Position numbers and translations under genes: made by a program. Below the pieces are notes generated by a model. It had not been told where the DNA came from and searched no databases. It was given only the letters and a program-made list of their open reading frames with translations. Below are positions 41,726 to 50,157 of a stretch of 64,000 nucleotides of DNA, one piece after another. Positions within the stretch are counted from its first letter, which is position 1; every line of letters begins with the position of its first letter. The stretch is taken from NCBI RefSeq assembly GCF_030865425.1, contig NZ_JAVFCB010000001.1, positions 62,001-126,000 on the forward strand, given 5' to 3'. This stretch comes from Microbacterium capsulatum (GTDB lineage Bacteria; Actinomycetota; Actinomycetes; Actinomycetales; Microbacteriaceae).

Positions 41726-43888
41726 ATGCCGACCACGGCAACCACCGCCACCCGGCGGAAGAGGACGTCGCGTCGCGACGAGGACGCGCCGCTGATCCCG
41801 ATCCTCGCGCGCAAGGTGCGCGAGATCGAGGCGAAGGCGCAGCGCGGCAAACTCGGCCCGACCAACCGCGTCAAGTTCCAGGTGATCGCCTTCCTGGTGC
41901 GCGAGGAGCGCGCCAGGGTCAAGTCGGACGCCGGGATCGGCGACGTCGCGCGCGCCGAGCTGCTCAAGCGCCTCGACGGCGTCGCGACGATCCTCGCGAA
42001 GACGGCCGCCCGCGACACGTCGCTCATCCAGCTGCTCGAGGCCGACCAGGCCACGAGCCCGGTCGCGAAGCGCATGCGCCGCGACTGGCTGCTCGAGTCT
42101 GGCGCGGAGCTCGCCCCCGAGGAGCTCGTCATCGCCGACGTGGCCCGGGTGCAGCAGGCCCCGGTGGTGCCGGCCGCGCTCGCCGAGCGTCAGGTGACCC
42201 CGCCGTCGGTCGAATCCCGGATGCTCGCGAACCCGTTCCTCGCCCCCGACCTCACCCCGCGGCCGGCGTCGACACCGCGCCGACGGCTCGACGGCTGGGA
42301 GCTGATGGGGCCGCTGTACAAGTCGTTCGCGATGGGCGCGGGCGGTTCCGCGGCGTCCATGGAGCTGCCGCCGCTGCCCGAGTACGACCACCTCTCGCCG
42401 AAGGGCCTGGAGGTGATGGTGCACCAGTCGCGGTTCCTCGAGTCCGTGCGCGCCGGCCACCGGTCGTTCCTGCTCGCCGACGAGCCGGGCCTCGGCAAGA
42501 CCGCGCAGTCGGTGCTCGCCGCCTCGGTCGCGCACGCCTACCCGCTCCTGGTCGTCGTGCCGAATGTCGTGAAGATGAACTGGGCGCGCGAGGTGGAGCG
42601 GTGGACTCCCCAGCGTCGCGCCGCCGTCATCCAGGGCGACGGACAGGACGTCGACGCCTTCGCCGACGTGTTCATCGTGAATTACGAGATCCTCGACAGG
42701 CACCTGTCCTGGCTCGGCGAGATCGGCCTGCGCGGCATGGTCGTGGACGAGGCGCACTTCATCAAGAACCTCTCCTCGCAGCGCTCGCAGAACGTGCTGG
42801 CGCTGTCGTCGCGGATCCGCGAGCAGGCGCCCGGCGGGAAGCCGCTGCTGATGGCGCTGACCGGAACGCCGCTGATCAACGACGTCGAGGACTTCGACGC
42901 GATCTGGCGGTTCCTCGGCTGGACCAACGGCGAACGGCCCTCGCCGCAGCTCGCCGAGAAGCTCGATGCGACCGGCCTCACCCCGGCGGACAAATCGTTC
43001 TACGGTGAGGCCAGGGACGCGGTGATCTCCATGGGGATCGTGCGTCGCAAGAAGAAGGACGTCGCGGCGGACCTGCCGGACAAGCTCATCGCCGATCTGC
43101 CCGTGCAGCTGGACGACGAGTTCGGGCGCGGGATCCGCCAGGCGGAGCGCGAGCTCGGCGCGCGGATGGCGGCGAAGTACCGCCGGATCATCGAGGCGCG
43201 CGGCGACCGCGGAGGGTCCCTGAGCCTGTCGAAGGGGGGCGAGATCGACGACGACATCGTCCGTCTCGTCGCACACGGCGAGCTCGAGGAGTCCAAGGCC
43301 GCGGGCACGGGCGGGGACAACGTCTTCACCATGGTGCGCAAGATCGGTCAGGCCAAGGCCCTGCTCGCGGCGGACTACGCGGCGCAGCTGCAGCGCTCCG
43401 TCGGCAAGGTCGTCTTCTTCGCCAAGCACGTGGACGTGATGGATCAGGCCGAGGCGCATTTCGCCGCGGCCGGGATCCGCTCCGTCTCCCTGCGCGGCGA
43501 CCAGACCGCGGTCGCCCGGCAGCAGGCGGTCGACGCCTTCAACGGCGACCCGGGGGTCGGGATCGCGGTGTGCTCGCTCACCGCGGCCGGTGTCGGCGTG
43601 AACCTGCAGACGGCCTCCAACGTCGTGCTCGCCGAGCTCAGCTGGACCGCGGCCGAGCAGACCCAGGCGATCGACCGGGTCCACCGCATCGGCCAGGACG
43701 AGCCGGTCACCGCTTGGCGGATCATCGCCGCGCACACGCTGGACACGAAGATCGCCGAGCTCATCGACCAGAAGCAGGGGCTCGCCGCGCGCGCCCTCGA
43801 CGGGGAGGCCGTCGAGGAGAACGCCAGCGAGTCGGTGCAGATGGCGGCGCTCATGCACCTGCTCCGCGAGGCGCTCGGCGGGGCGTGA
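41726..43888 (+). CDS. SNF2-family DEAD/DEAH helicase
   Basis: Superfamily 2 DNA-dependent ATPase, 720 residues. Helicase motifs in order: I DEPGLGKTAQS (252-259 onward), Ia VVVPNVVKMNW, II VVDEAHFIK, III LTGTPLIND, V ITAAGVG-like LTAAGVGVNLQTAS and VI QAIDRVHRIGQ. The N-terminal 230 residues are not a recognised domain. Residues 496-505 (GGSLSLSKGG) between the two RecA-like lobes are encoded by a repeat half-site, an in-frame insertion. ATG at 41726 has AGGAGGAG directly upstream. It is most like the actinobacterial SNF2 proteins of DNA repair; the substrate is unknown. Confidence 0.88.
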   Translation: MPTTATTATRRKRTSRRDEDAPLIPILARKVREIEAKAQRGKLGPTNRVKFQVIAFLVREERARVKSDAGIGDVARAELLKRLDGVATILAKTAARDTSLIQLLEADQATSPVAKRMRRDWLLESGAELAPEELVIADVARVQQAPVVPAALAERQVTPPSVESRMLANPFLAPDLTPRPASTPRRRLDGWELMGPLYKSFAMGAGGSAASMELPPLPEYDHLSPKGLEVMVHQSRFLESVRAGHRSFLLADEPGLGKTAQSVLAASVAHAYPLLVVVPNVVKMNWAREVERWTPQRRAAVIQGDGQDVDAFADVFIVNYEILDRHLSWLGEIGLRGMVVDEAHFIKNLSSQRSQNVLALSSRIREQAPGGKPLLMALTGTPLINDVEDFDAIWRFLGWTNGERPSPQLAEKLDATGLTPADKSFYGEARDAVISMGIVRRKKKDVAADLPDKLIADLPVQLDDEFGRGIRQAERELGARMAAKYRRIIEARGDRGGSLSLSKGGEIDDDIVRLVAHGELEESKAAGTGGDNVFTMVRKIGQAKALLAADYAAQLQRSVGKVVFFAKHVDVMDQAEAHFAAAGIRSVSLRGDQTAVARQQAVDAFNGDPGVGIAVCSLTAAGVGVNLQTASNVVLAELSWTAAEQTQAIDRVHRIGQDEPVTAWRIIAAHTLDTKIAELIDQKQGLAARALDGEAVEENASESVQMAALMHLLREALGGA
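43215..43236 (+). repeat. REP-like half-site inside the helicase gene
   Basis: 22 bases reading GGTCCCTGAGCCTGTCG plus AAGGG. It is a word I know as an interspersed repeat of related actinobacteria (memory, unverified). Here it is translated in frame as SLSLSKG. Confidence 0.6.
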
Positions 43889-44095
43889 TCGCAGGGTCGC
43901 AAGAACACCGATTCCTCGCGGCACTTTCGGGCTGCCGAGCCGGATTCGGTGCAAAAAAGGGAAAAGTCCCCGAAGAGGGTGTCAAGAACCACGGTTTTCG
44001 GCGCTCGGAATGGCGTTGCGGCGTCTGTCGGCGCTAGGGTCGAACCTGGCAACGGCGCCGCGCTTCCTTCCCCCACCCCTTCCCGAGGACGACCC

Positions 44096-45124
44096 ATGAA
44101 GATCGGCATCCTGACCAGCGGCGGCGACTGCCCCGGCCTGAACGCGGTCATCCGCGGCATCGTGCTCAAGGGCACCACCACGTACGATTTCGAGTTCGTC
44201 GGGATCCGCGACGGCTGGCGCGGCGTCGTCGATGCGGACTTCTTCCCGCTCACCCGGCACGAGGTGAAGGGCCTGTCCAAGGTCGGCGGCACGATCCTCG
44301 GCACGAGCCGCACCAACCCGTACGACGGTCCGCACGGCGGCGCCGAGAACGTGGCGAAGAACCTCGCCAAGCACGGGATCGACGCGATCGTGGCGATCGG
44401 CGGCGAGGGCACCCTCGCGGCCGCGAACCGGCTCTCCGCCGACGGGATCCGGATCCTCGGCGTCCCGAAGACCATCGACAACGACCTGCGTGCGACCGAC
44501 TACTCCTTCGGCTTCGACACGGCCGTCAACATCGCGACCGATTCGATGGACCGCCTGCGCACCACCGGCGACTCGCACCAGCGCTGCATGGTCGCCGAGG
44601 TCATGGGCCGGCACGTCGGCTGGATCGCCCTGCACGCCGGCATGGCCGCGGGGGCGCACGCGATCTGCATCCCCGAGGTGCCGATGTCGATCGAGGAGAT
44701 CTGCGACCTGGTGACCTCTGCGAGCGACCGGGGCCGGGCCCCGCTGGTCGTCGTGTCGGAGGGCTTCAAGCTCAAGGGCATGGACCAGGCGTACAGCGAC
44801 AAGGGGCTGGACGCCTTCAACCGCCCGCGCCTCGGCGGTATCAGCGAGGTCCTCGCGCCCGAGATCGAGCGCCGCACCGGCATCGAGACCCGCTCCACGG
44901 TGCTCGGGCACATCCAGCGCGGCGGTTCGCCCTCGGCGTTCGACCGGGTGCTGGCGACCCGCCTCGGCCTGCACGCCGCCGACGCGCTCGTCGACGAGTC
45001 CTGGGGGCAGATGGTGGCCCTGCGCGGAACGGACATCGTCCGCGTCCCGTTCGCCGAGGCCCTCGGCGAGCTGAACACGGTCCCGCTGCAGCGCTACGAA
45101 GAGGCGGCCGCGCTGTTCGGCTGA
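44096..45124 (+). CDS. pfkA: ATP-dependent 6-phosphofructokinase
   Basis: Committed step of glycolysis, 342 residues. It has the N-terminal GGDCPGLNAVIRG phosphate motif and the PKTIDNDL active-site loop. In GGEGTLAAA the residue equivalent to E. coli G104 is glycine, as in ATP-using enzymes, whereas pyrophosphate-dependent relatives have aspartate there; the lysine in PKTIDND is shared by both actinobacterial types. A 207-base gap upstream (43889-44095) holds A-rich runs and a TAGGGT hexamer at 44035 but no clear regulatory structure. Confidence 0.94.
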   Translation: MKIGILTSGGDCPGLNAVIRGIVLKGTTTYDFEFVGIRDGWRGVVDADFFPLTRHEVKGLSKVGGTILGTSRTNPYDGPHGGAENVAKNLAKHGIDAIVAIGGEGTLAAANRLSADGIRILGVPKTIDNDLRATDYSFGFDTAVNIATDSMDRLRTTGDSHQRCMVAEVMGRHVGWIALHAGMAAGAHAICIPEVPMSIEEICDLVTSASDRGRAPLVVVSEGFKLKGMDQAYSDKGLDAFNRPRLGGISEVLAPEIERRTGIETRSTVLGHIQRGGSPSAFDRVLATRLGLHAADALVDESWGQMVALRGTDIVRVPFAEALGELNTVPLQRYEEAAALFG

Positions 45125-45162
45125 ACGGCGTTGCCGGCCCGGTCATGCGTCGGATCAGGCCA

Positions 45163-46074
45163 TCACGCCGGATCAGGCGATGGAGTCGGGTGAACGCCTG
45201 ATCTCGCGCGATGGCCTGATGTCGCGCGGGGCTGAGGCGAGAGGTGCAGGCCCTGCGCGATCGCGTCCAGGACGGTCTGCTGCACCAGGTGAGGATCGTT
45301 GTCGATCTGCCAGGGGTCGAAGCGCAGGATCGTGTACCCGCGCACCGCGAGGCGCGCGTCGGCCTGGATATCGCGACGTCGATCGCGCGGAGAGCTGTGG
45401 TGTGCGTATCCGTCGATCTGGACGCCCAGCCGTCGCCCGATCAGCCCGTCCAGGGGGTGCCCGTCGACCCAGACCTGTTGATGCACGTCGACCCCGATCT
45501 CCCTCATCAGCACGAGGAATGAGGATTCCGGCCCGGAATCGGAACGGCATCCGACCGCGGCCGCAAGATCGGCCGCGGCTCTCGACCGCCAGCGCACTCG
45601 CTCGAGAACGTCGAGATCGATCCGTTCGCGGCGAACGGCGGACTCCCAGATCGCGAGCGCGTCCGCCGGCGGAAGGCACCCGGCGACCTGGAACAGGACG
45701 TTGACGATCGGCTCTTCGCAGGACCGAGCAGCGACCGGCACGGGGCCCTGAGCACAGTGCACGCGGACGCCGGCGTGCTCGAAGCGGGATGCAGTTCTCG
45801 GCAACCAAACGTGGATCTCGGGCGTCCTCACCTCCCAGAGGCCGGCGAGCGAAGCGGCGGTGGCGCACGTCGGCCGTCCGCCGACTGCGGCTGCCCGGAT
45901 CCGTCGTTCGTCGCAGTCCGGGGTGACCAGCCAGGACCTTCGGATCCGCAGGAGACTCCCTCGTGCGACCGCGGTTCGGACCGCATGCTCGGTGAATCCG
46001 GCCTGGCGCAGCGTCGAGGAGTGCGAGACCCCGTGCCTCGCGCGCACCCACTCCGCCGGACGCTGCTGATGCAT
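45163..46074 (-). CDS. AbiEi-like / DUF559 nuclease-fold protein
   Basis: A 303-residue protein. The N-terminal HTH-like region (residues about 5-45: VRARHGVSHSSTLRQAGFTEHAVRTAVARGSLLRIRRSWL) resembles AbiEi-type antitoxin domains. The C-terminal part (about 220-285: LGVQIDGYAHHSSPRDRRRDIQADARLAVRGYTILRFDPW) matches DUF559, a Vsr-like nuclease fold. No cognate AbiEii toxin is adjacent. The last 20 residues are encoded by a repeat that recurs on the other side of the gene. ATG at 46074 follows a CACTCT hexamer by six bases. Possibly acquired or mobile; function unknown. Confidence 0.78.
   Translation of the reverse strand: MHQQRPAEWVRARHGVSHSSTLRQAGFTEHAVRTAVARGSLLRIRRSWLVTPDCDERRIRAAAVGGRPTCATAASLAGLWEVRTPEIHVWLPRTASRFEHAGVRVHCAQGPVPVAARSCEEPIVNVLFQVAGCLPPADALAIWESAVRRERIDLDVLERVRWRSRAAADLAAAVGCRSDSGPESSFLVLMREIGVDVHQQVWVDGHPLDGLIGRRLGVQIDGYAHHSSPRDRRRDIQADARLAVRGYTILRFDPWQIDNDPHLVQQTVLDAIAQGLHLSPQPRATSGHRARSGVHPTPSPDPA
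45164..45178. repeat. Left copy of a 15-bp direct repeat
   Basis: CACGCCGGATCAGGC, repeated exactly at 46201-46215 on the far side of the DUF559 gene. Several shorter GATCAGGC words in both orientations lie within 75 bases. Confidence 0.7.
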
Positions 46075-46080
46075 CGTCCC

Positions 46081-46086
46081 AGAGTG
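46081..46086 (-). promoter_or_regulatory. -10-like CACTCT, leaderless start of the DUF559 gene
   Basis: Minus-strand CACTCT, six bases, ATG at 46074. Confidence 0.4.
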
Positions 46087-46200
46087 CGGGAGCGGGATGC
46101 GCTGGAGAGCCATCGCTGCGGAAGCCGTGGGAGATTTGGTCACGGGCGGTGCTGTGCAGGACGATCCCCGACGCCTAGCCGCCACGTGGGGTCAGGCGAA

Positions 46201-46215
46201 CACGCCGGATCAGGC
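46201..46215. repeat. Right copy of a 15-bp direct repeat
   Basis: Identical to 45164-45178, preceded by a further GTCAGGCGAA and followed by TGATCGCCTGAGC, all variants of the same word. Confidence 0.7.
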
Positions 46216-46288
46216 CTGCGTCGTGCCGCGTTGCCTGTTTCTGCGTGATCGCCTGAGCCCGCGCGGCGCGCGGCGGGCAGACCCGCTC

Positions 46289-48415
46289 TCACCCCCCGGC
46301 GGCCCCGAGCCGGTCCAGGATCCAGGCGAGCTCGAACGCGCGCTCGCGCCAGGAGTTGTACCGGCCGCTCACGCCGCCGTGGCCGGCGACCATCTCGCAC
46401 TTCAGCATCACGTCCGCGGATCCCGCGTCACGCAGCCGGGCGACCCATTTGGCCGGCTCGACGTACAGCACACGGGTGTCGTTGAGCGAGGTGACCGCGA
46501 GGATCGGGGGATAGGCGACGCCATCGCGCACGTTCTCGTACGGCGTGTACGACTTCATGTACGCGTACACGTCGGCGTCGTGCAGCGGGTCGCCCCACTC
46601 GTCCCACTCGATCACGGTGAGGGGGAGCGACGGATCCAGGATCGTCGTCAGCGCGTCCACGAACGGCACGGAGGCGAGGATCCCGCTGAACAGCTCCGGG
46701 GCGAGGTTCGCCACCGCGCCCATCAGCAGGCCCCCCGCGCTGCCGCCCTCCGCGACCAGGCGGTCCGGCGCGGTCACGCCCTCGGCGACCAGGTGCCGGG
46801 CGCAGGCCACGAAGTCGGTGAACGAGTTCGCCTTGTGGCCGAGCTTGCCGTCCTCGTACCACTGCCGGCCCATCTCGCCGCCGCCGCGGACGTGCGCGAC
46901 GGCGAACACCACGCCGCGGTCCAGCGCCGACAGCCGCATCATCGAGAAACCGGGGTCGATCGAGTGCTCGTACGACCCGTAGCCGTACAGGTGCACCGGG
47001 CGCGGCTCGGATCCGGGCTCGCCGAACGAGCGCTTCCACACCAGCGAGATCGGGATGCGGGTGCCGTCCTCGGCGATCGCCCAGTCCCGGCGCTGCCCGT
47101 AGTCGGCCGGGTCGTAGCCGCCGAGCACGGGCTGGCGCTTGCGCAGATGCAGCGCGCCGGTCGCGAGCTCGAGGTCGTACACGGTCGACGGCGTGACGAA
47201 GGATCCGTAGCCCAGGCGCAGGAACGGCGCCGCCCACTCGGGGTTGCCGCCGAACCCGGCCGAGAACAGCGGCTCGTCGAAGGAGAGCTCGTCCAGGTCC
47301 CCCGTGGTCGGATCCATCAGCGCGATCCGCTCCAGTCCCTCGAAGCGGTACGCGACCACCGTGACGTCGCGGAAGGCGTCCACGTCGAGCAGGCGCCGGC
47401 CGGGCGTGTGCGGCAGGATCACCCGGCGCCCGCCCTGCGGATCCGCCGCCGGCACGGACACGAGCTCGAAGTCCAGCGCCTCATCGTTGTGCAGGATGAG
47501 CAGCTCGTCGCGGCCGTCCACCACCGCGTGCTCGACCGAGTACTCCACGCCCTCGCGGCGCGGCCACACGACGCGCGGCACGGCGGTGAGGTCGTCCAGA
47601 TCGACGAGGTGCTCCTCGCTGGTGATGCTGGATCCGACCCCGATCACGAGGTACTTGCGGCTGCGGGTGATCCCGGCGCCCAGCCAGAACCGCTCGTCCG
47701 GTTCGTGGAAGAGCTGTACGTCGTCCGTCACGGGGGTCCCGATCCGGTGCAGCCAGAGGGTGTCCGGACGCCAGGACTCGTCGACCGTCGTGTAGAGGAT
47801 CGCGGCGCTGTCGGGCGTGAAGAACGCGCCGGAGGTGCCGGGGATCTCGTCGGGCAGGGTCTCGCCGGTGACGAGGTCGCGCACGTGCACCGTGTAGCGC
47901 TCGTCGCCCTCGAAGTCGGTCGACCAGAGCAGCCGGGTGGCGTCGTCCGACACGTCGAACGCGCCCATCGCGAAGAACTCGTGCCCCTCGGCCTCGACGT
48001 TGCCGTCGAGCAGGATCTGCTCCCCGGGCACGGGGACGGCGGCGTCCAGGACCGGCGGCGTCCAGTCGTCGGGGGAGGCCACGGCCGCGCGGCACTGCAG
48101 ACCGTACTGCTGCCCCTCGACGGTGCGGCCGTAGTACCACCAGTCGCCGCGGCGGGTCGGCACGGACAGGTCCGACTCCTGCACCCGCGCCTTGATCTCC
48201 TCGAACAGCGTCTCCCGGAGCGGGCCGAGGTGCGCGACGCGGGCATCGGTGTACGCGTTCTCCGCCTCGAGGTGCGCGATCACCGCGGGGTCCTCCTTGG
48301 CGCGCAGCCAGTCGTACGGGTCGTCGAACACGTCGCCGTGGTGGCTGCGGAGGAGGGATCGGCGTGCCGCCCGCGGGGGAGCGGGGACGGCGGCGGGAAC
48401 GGAGTCGGAGGTCAC
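46289..48415 (-). CDS. ptrB: Oligopeptidase B (S9 family serine peptidase)
   Basis: Cytosolic serine peptidase cutting short peptides, typically after basic residues. It has 708 residues: an N-terminal beta-propeller (about 75-440) and a C-terminal alpha/beta hydrolase domain. The triad can be placed at S559 (AEGGSAGG), D646 (LNDTRVLYVEP) and H679 (AGHGGVSGRY). DEWGDPLHDADVYAYMKSYTPYENV is characteristic of oligopeptidase B rather than prolyl oligopeptidase. GTG at 48415 lies six bases after TAGCGT, indicating a leaderless mRNA. It is divergent from the phosphate transporter. Confidence 0.92.
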   Translation of the reverse strand: MTSDSVPAAVPAPPRAARRSLLRSHHGDVFDDPYDWLRAKEDPAVIAHLEAENAYTDARVAHLGPLRETLFEEIKARVQESDLSVPTRRGDWWYYGRTVEGQQYGLQCRAAVASPDDWTPPVLDAAVPVPGEQILLDGNVEAEGHEFFAMGAFDVSDDATRLLWSTDFEGDERYTVHVRDLVTGETLPDEIPGTSGAFFTPDSAAILYTTVDESWRPDTLWLHRIGTPVTDDVQLFHEPDERFWLGAGITRSRKYLVIGVGSSITSEEHLVDLDDLTAVPRVVWPRREGVEYSVEHAVVDGRDELLILHNDEALDFELVSVPAADPQGGRRVILPHTPGRRLLDVDAFRDVTVVAYRFEGLERIALMDPTTGDLDELSFDEPLFSAGFGGNPEWAAPFLRLGYGSFVTPSTVYDLELATGALHLRKRQPVLGGYDPADYGQRRDWAIAEDGTRIPISLVWKRSFGEPGSEPRPVHLYGYGSYEHSIDPGFSMMRLSALDRGVVFAVAHVRGGGEMGRQWYEDGKLGHKANSFTDFVACARHLVAEGVTAPDRLVAEGGSAGGLLMGAVANLAPELFSGILASVPFVDALTTILDPSLPLTVIEWDEWGDPLHDADVYAYMKSYTPYENVRDGVAYPPILAVTSLNDTRVLYVEPAKWVARLRDAGSADVMLKCEMVAGHGGVSGRYNSWRERAFELAWILDRLGAAGG

Positions 48416-48421
48416 CGTCCC

Positions 48422-48427
48422 ACGCTA
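48422..48427 (-). promoter_or_regulatory. -10 element TAGCGT, leaderless start of ptrB
   Basis: Minus-strand TAGCGT, six bases, GTG at 48415. Confidence 0.6.
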
Positions 48428-48474
48428 GCCGAGGTCGAGTTGACCGGCGCAGGGAGGGGTGGGAGGATTCTCAC

Positions 48475-48507
48475 GGCCCGTTAACGGATGCTGAAGCCCC
48501 GGTGAAC
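48475..48507 (-). promoter_or_regulatory. PHO-box-like array of three 11-base units
   Basis: On the minus strand three contiguous 11-mers read GTTCACCGGGG, CTTCAGCATCC and GTTAACGGGCC. Their first seven bases match the Streptomyces PhoP unit GTTCACC at 7, 5 and 5 positions. They lie 40-72 bases before the PiT transporter start. Confidence 0.5.
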
Positions 48508-48546
48508 TCTTCGTTCGTCACATCCTCCACTCCCTGAAAGCGACCG

Positions 48547-49785
48547 GTGGAAACCGCAGCCCTCATCGTCGTGCTGGTCATCGTGCTGGCACTGTTCTTC
48601 GACTTCACCAACGGGTTCCACGACACGGCCAACGCCATGGCGACGCCCATCGCGACGGGGGCGCTCAAGCCCAAGGTCGCGGTGCTGCTCGCCGCCGGGC
48701 TGAACCTCGTCGGGGCGTTCCTGTCGACCGAGGTCGCGGCCACCGTGTCCGGCGGCATCGTGCGGGAGGATCCCAGCACCGCGCATATGTTCCCGGCCCT
48801 GATCTTCGCCGGGCTCATCGGCGCGATCACCTGGAACATGCTGACCTGGCTGCTCGGGCTGCCGTCCAGCTCCTCGCACGCCCTGTTCGGCGGACTCATC
48901 GGCGCGACCCTGGTCGGCATCGGGATCGGCGGCATCAACTTCGGCGTCGTGCTGTCGAAGGTCGTGCTGCCGGCGCTCATCTCCCCGGTCACGGCAGGTC
49001 TCATCGCGTATCTCGCGACCAAGCTCGCGTACCTGATCACCCGCCGCTACGACGGCAAGCCGGACGGCCGCGACGGCTTCCGCTGGGGCCAGATCTTCAC
49101 CTCCTCGCTCGTGGCGCTCGCGCACGGCACGAACGACGCCCAGAAGACGATGGGCGTGATCACCCTCGCCCTGATCTCGGTCGGCTGGCAGGCGCAGGGC
49201 GACCACCGGCCGCACATCTACGTGATCGTCGCGTGCGCGCTCACGATCGCGCTGGGCACGTACCTCGGCGGGTGGCGGATCATCCGCACGCTCGGCAAGG
49301 GCCTCACCGATGTCAAGCCCGCACAGGGCTTCGCGGCCGAGACCTCGACCGCGGCCACGATCCTCGCGTCCAGCGCGCTCGGCTTCGCACTGTCCACCAC
49401 CCAGGTCGCCTCGGGATCCGTGATCGGATCCGGACTCGGACGGCGCGGTTCCAGCGTGCGCTGGCGGACCGCAGGGCGGATCGCGATCGGCTGGGTGCTG
49501 ACCCTTCCCGCGGCCGCCGTGGTGGGCGGGATCGCCGCCCTCATCGTGCGGATCGGATCCGGCTGGGGCGTGCTCGTCGACGTTCTCCTCGCGCTCGGGA
49601 TCATCGTCGGCCTGTTCCTGCGCTCCCGCCGCAACGCGGTCACGGCGAACAACGCGTTCAGCGAGGTCGCCGCCTCCGGGCGCGCGGTCGACGTTCCGGA
49701 CGCGCCGCCGCTCACCCCGCGACAGGAGCGGGTGCAGCGGGCGCAGGAGCGCGTCAAGGCCAAGGCGAAGAAGGGCGAGCGATGA
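48547..49785 (+). CDS. PiT-family inorganic phosphate transporter
   Basis: Low-affinity phosphate (metal-phosphate)/proton symporter, 412 residues with about ten membrane helices. Both inverted signature repeats are present: DFTNGFHDTANAMAT near residue 19 and ALAHGTNDAQKTMGV near residue 195. A cytosolic tail rich in Lys/Arg/Gln (RQERVQRAQERVKAKAKKGER) ends the protein. Start GTG at 48547. A PHO-box-like repeat array lies in the gap shared with ptrB, pointing to phosphate control. Its stop overlaps the next gene. Confidence 0.93.
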   Translation: METAALIVVLVIVLALFFDFTNGFHDTANAMATPIATGALKPKVAVLLAAGLNLVGAFLSTEVAATVSGGIVREDPSTAHMFPALIFAGLIGAITWNMLTWLLGLPSSSSHALFGGLIGATLVGIGIGGINFGVVLSKVVLPALISPVTAGLIAYLATKLAYLITRRYDGKPDGRDGFRWGQIFTSSLVALAHGTNDAQKTMGVITLALISVGWQAQGDHRPHIYVIVACALTIALGTYLGGWRIIRTLGKGLTDVKPAQGFAAETSTAATILASSALGFALSTTQVASGSVIGSGLGRRGSSVRWRTAGRIAIGWVLTLPAAAVVGGIAALIVRIGSGWGVLVDVLLALGIIVGLFLRSRRNAVTANNAFSEVAASGRAVDVPDAPPLTPRQERVQRAQERVKAKAKKGER

Positions 49786-50114
49786 GCATCGTGATCAACT
49801 GGCTCGCCTTCCTCGAGGTGCTCGGCGTCGCGCTCGCCGGCACCCTGCTCGTCGTCGGCTTCTATGCGACCGGACTGCGCATGCTCGTTCGGGCCGGGCG
49901 CTCCCCGGTCGTCACGCCGGCCGAGTTCACCGACGCGATCACGGTCATCTCCGAGAAGCAGGCCAAGCGTGCCGCGAAGGCCGCCGCGAAGGCCGCGAAG
50001 AAGAGCCCGCTCAGCGACGGCGCCAAGCGGCTCGCGCTGATCGCGGCGTTCGGATGCTTCGCCCTGTGCGCCGCCGCCGTGGTCGCGGGGATCCTCCTCA
50101 TCGTCCTCCGCTGA
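49782..50114 (+). CDS. Small membrane protein coupled to the phosphate transporter
   Basis: A 110-residue protein with a hydrophobic helix near 6-29, a basic Lys/Ala-rich middle (KQAKRAAKAAAKAAKKS) and a second helix near 84-109. Family not recognised. ATG at 49782 overlaps the transporter stop (ATGA), so it is translationally coupled. It may be an accessory or regulatory subunit of the transporter (inference from coupling only). Confidence 0.78.
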   Translation: MSIVINWLAFLEVLGVALAGTLLVVGFYATGLRMLVRAGRSPVVTPAEFTDAITVISEKQAKRAAKAAAKAAKKSPLSDGAKRLALIAAFGCFALCAAAVVAGILLIVLR

Positions 50115-50145
50115 GCGGCGCCGGGGCTCCGTCCCGGTCCCCGGG

Positions 50146-50151
50146 TAGCCT
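50146..50151 (+). promoter_or_regulatory. -10 element TAGCCT, leaderless start of the phosphoesterase gene
   Basis: TAGCCT, six bases, ATG at 50158. Confidence 0.6.
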
Positions 50152-50157
50152 GACGGG

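Noticed and set aside
43925..43975. A-rich stretch after the helicase gene considered as a terminator or AT island
   Set aside because: Only a 4-bp stem can be drawn before the A-run and there is no T-run on either strand in the right position.
45151..46260. Direct repeats around the DUF559 gene as phage-type attachment sites
   Set aside because: They are short, occur in several partial copies and orientations, and no integrase or tRNA end is present.
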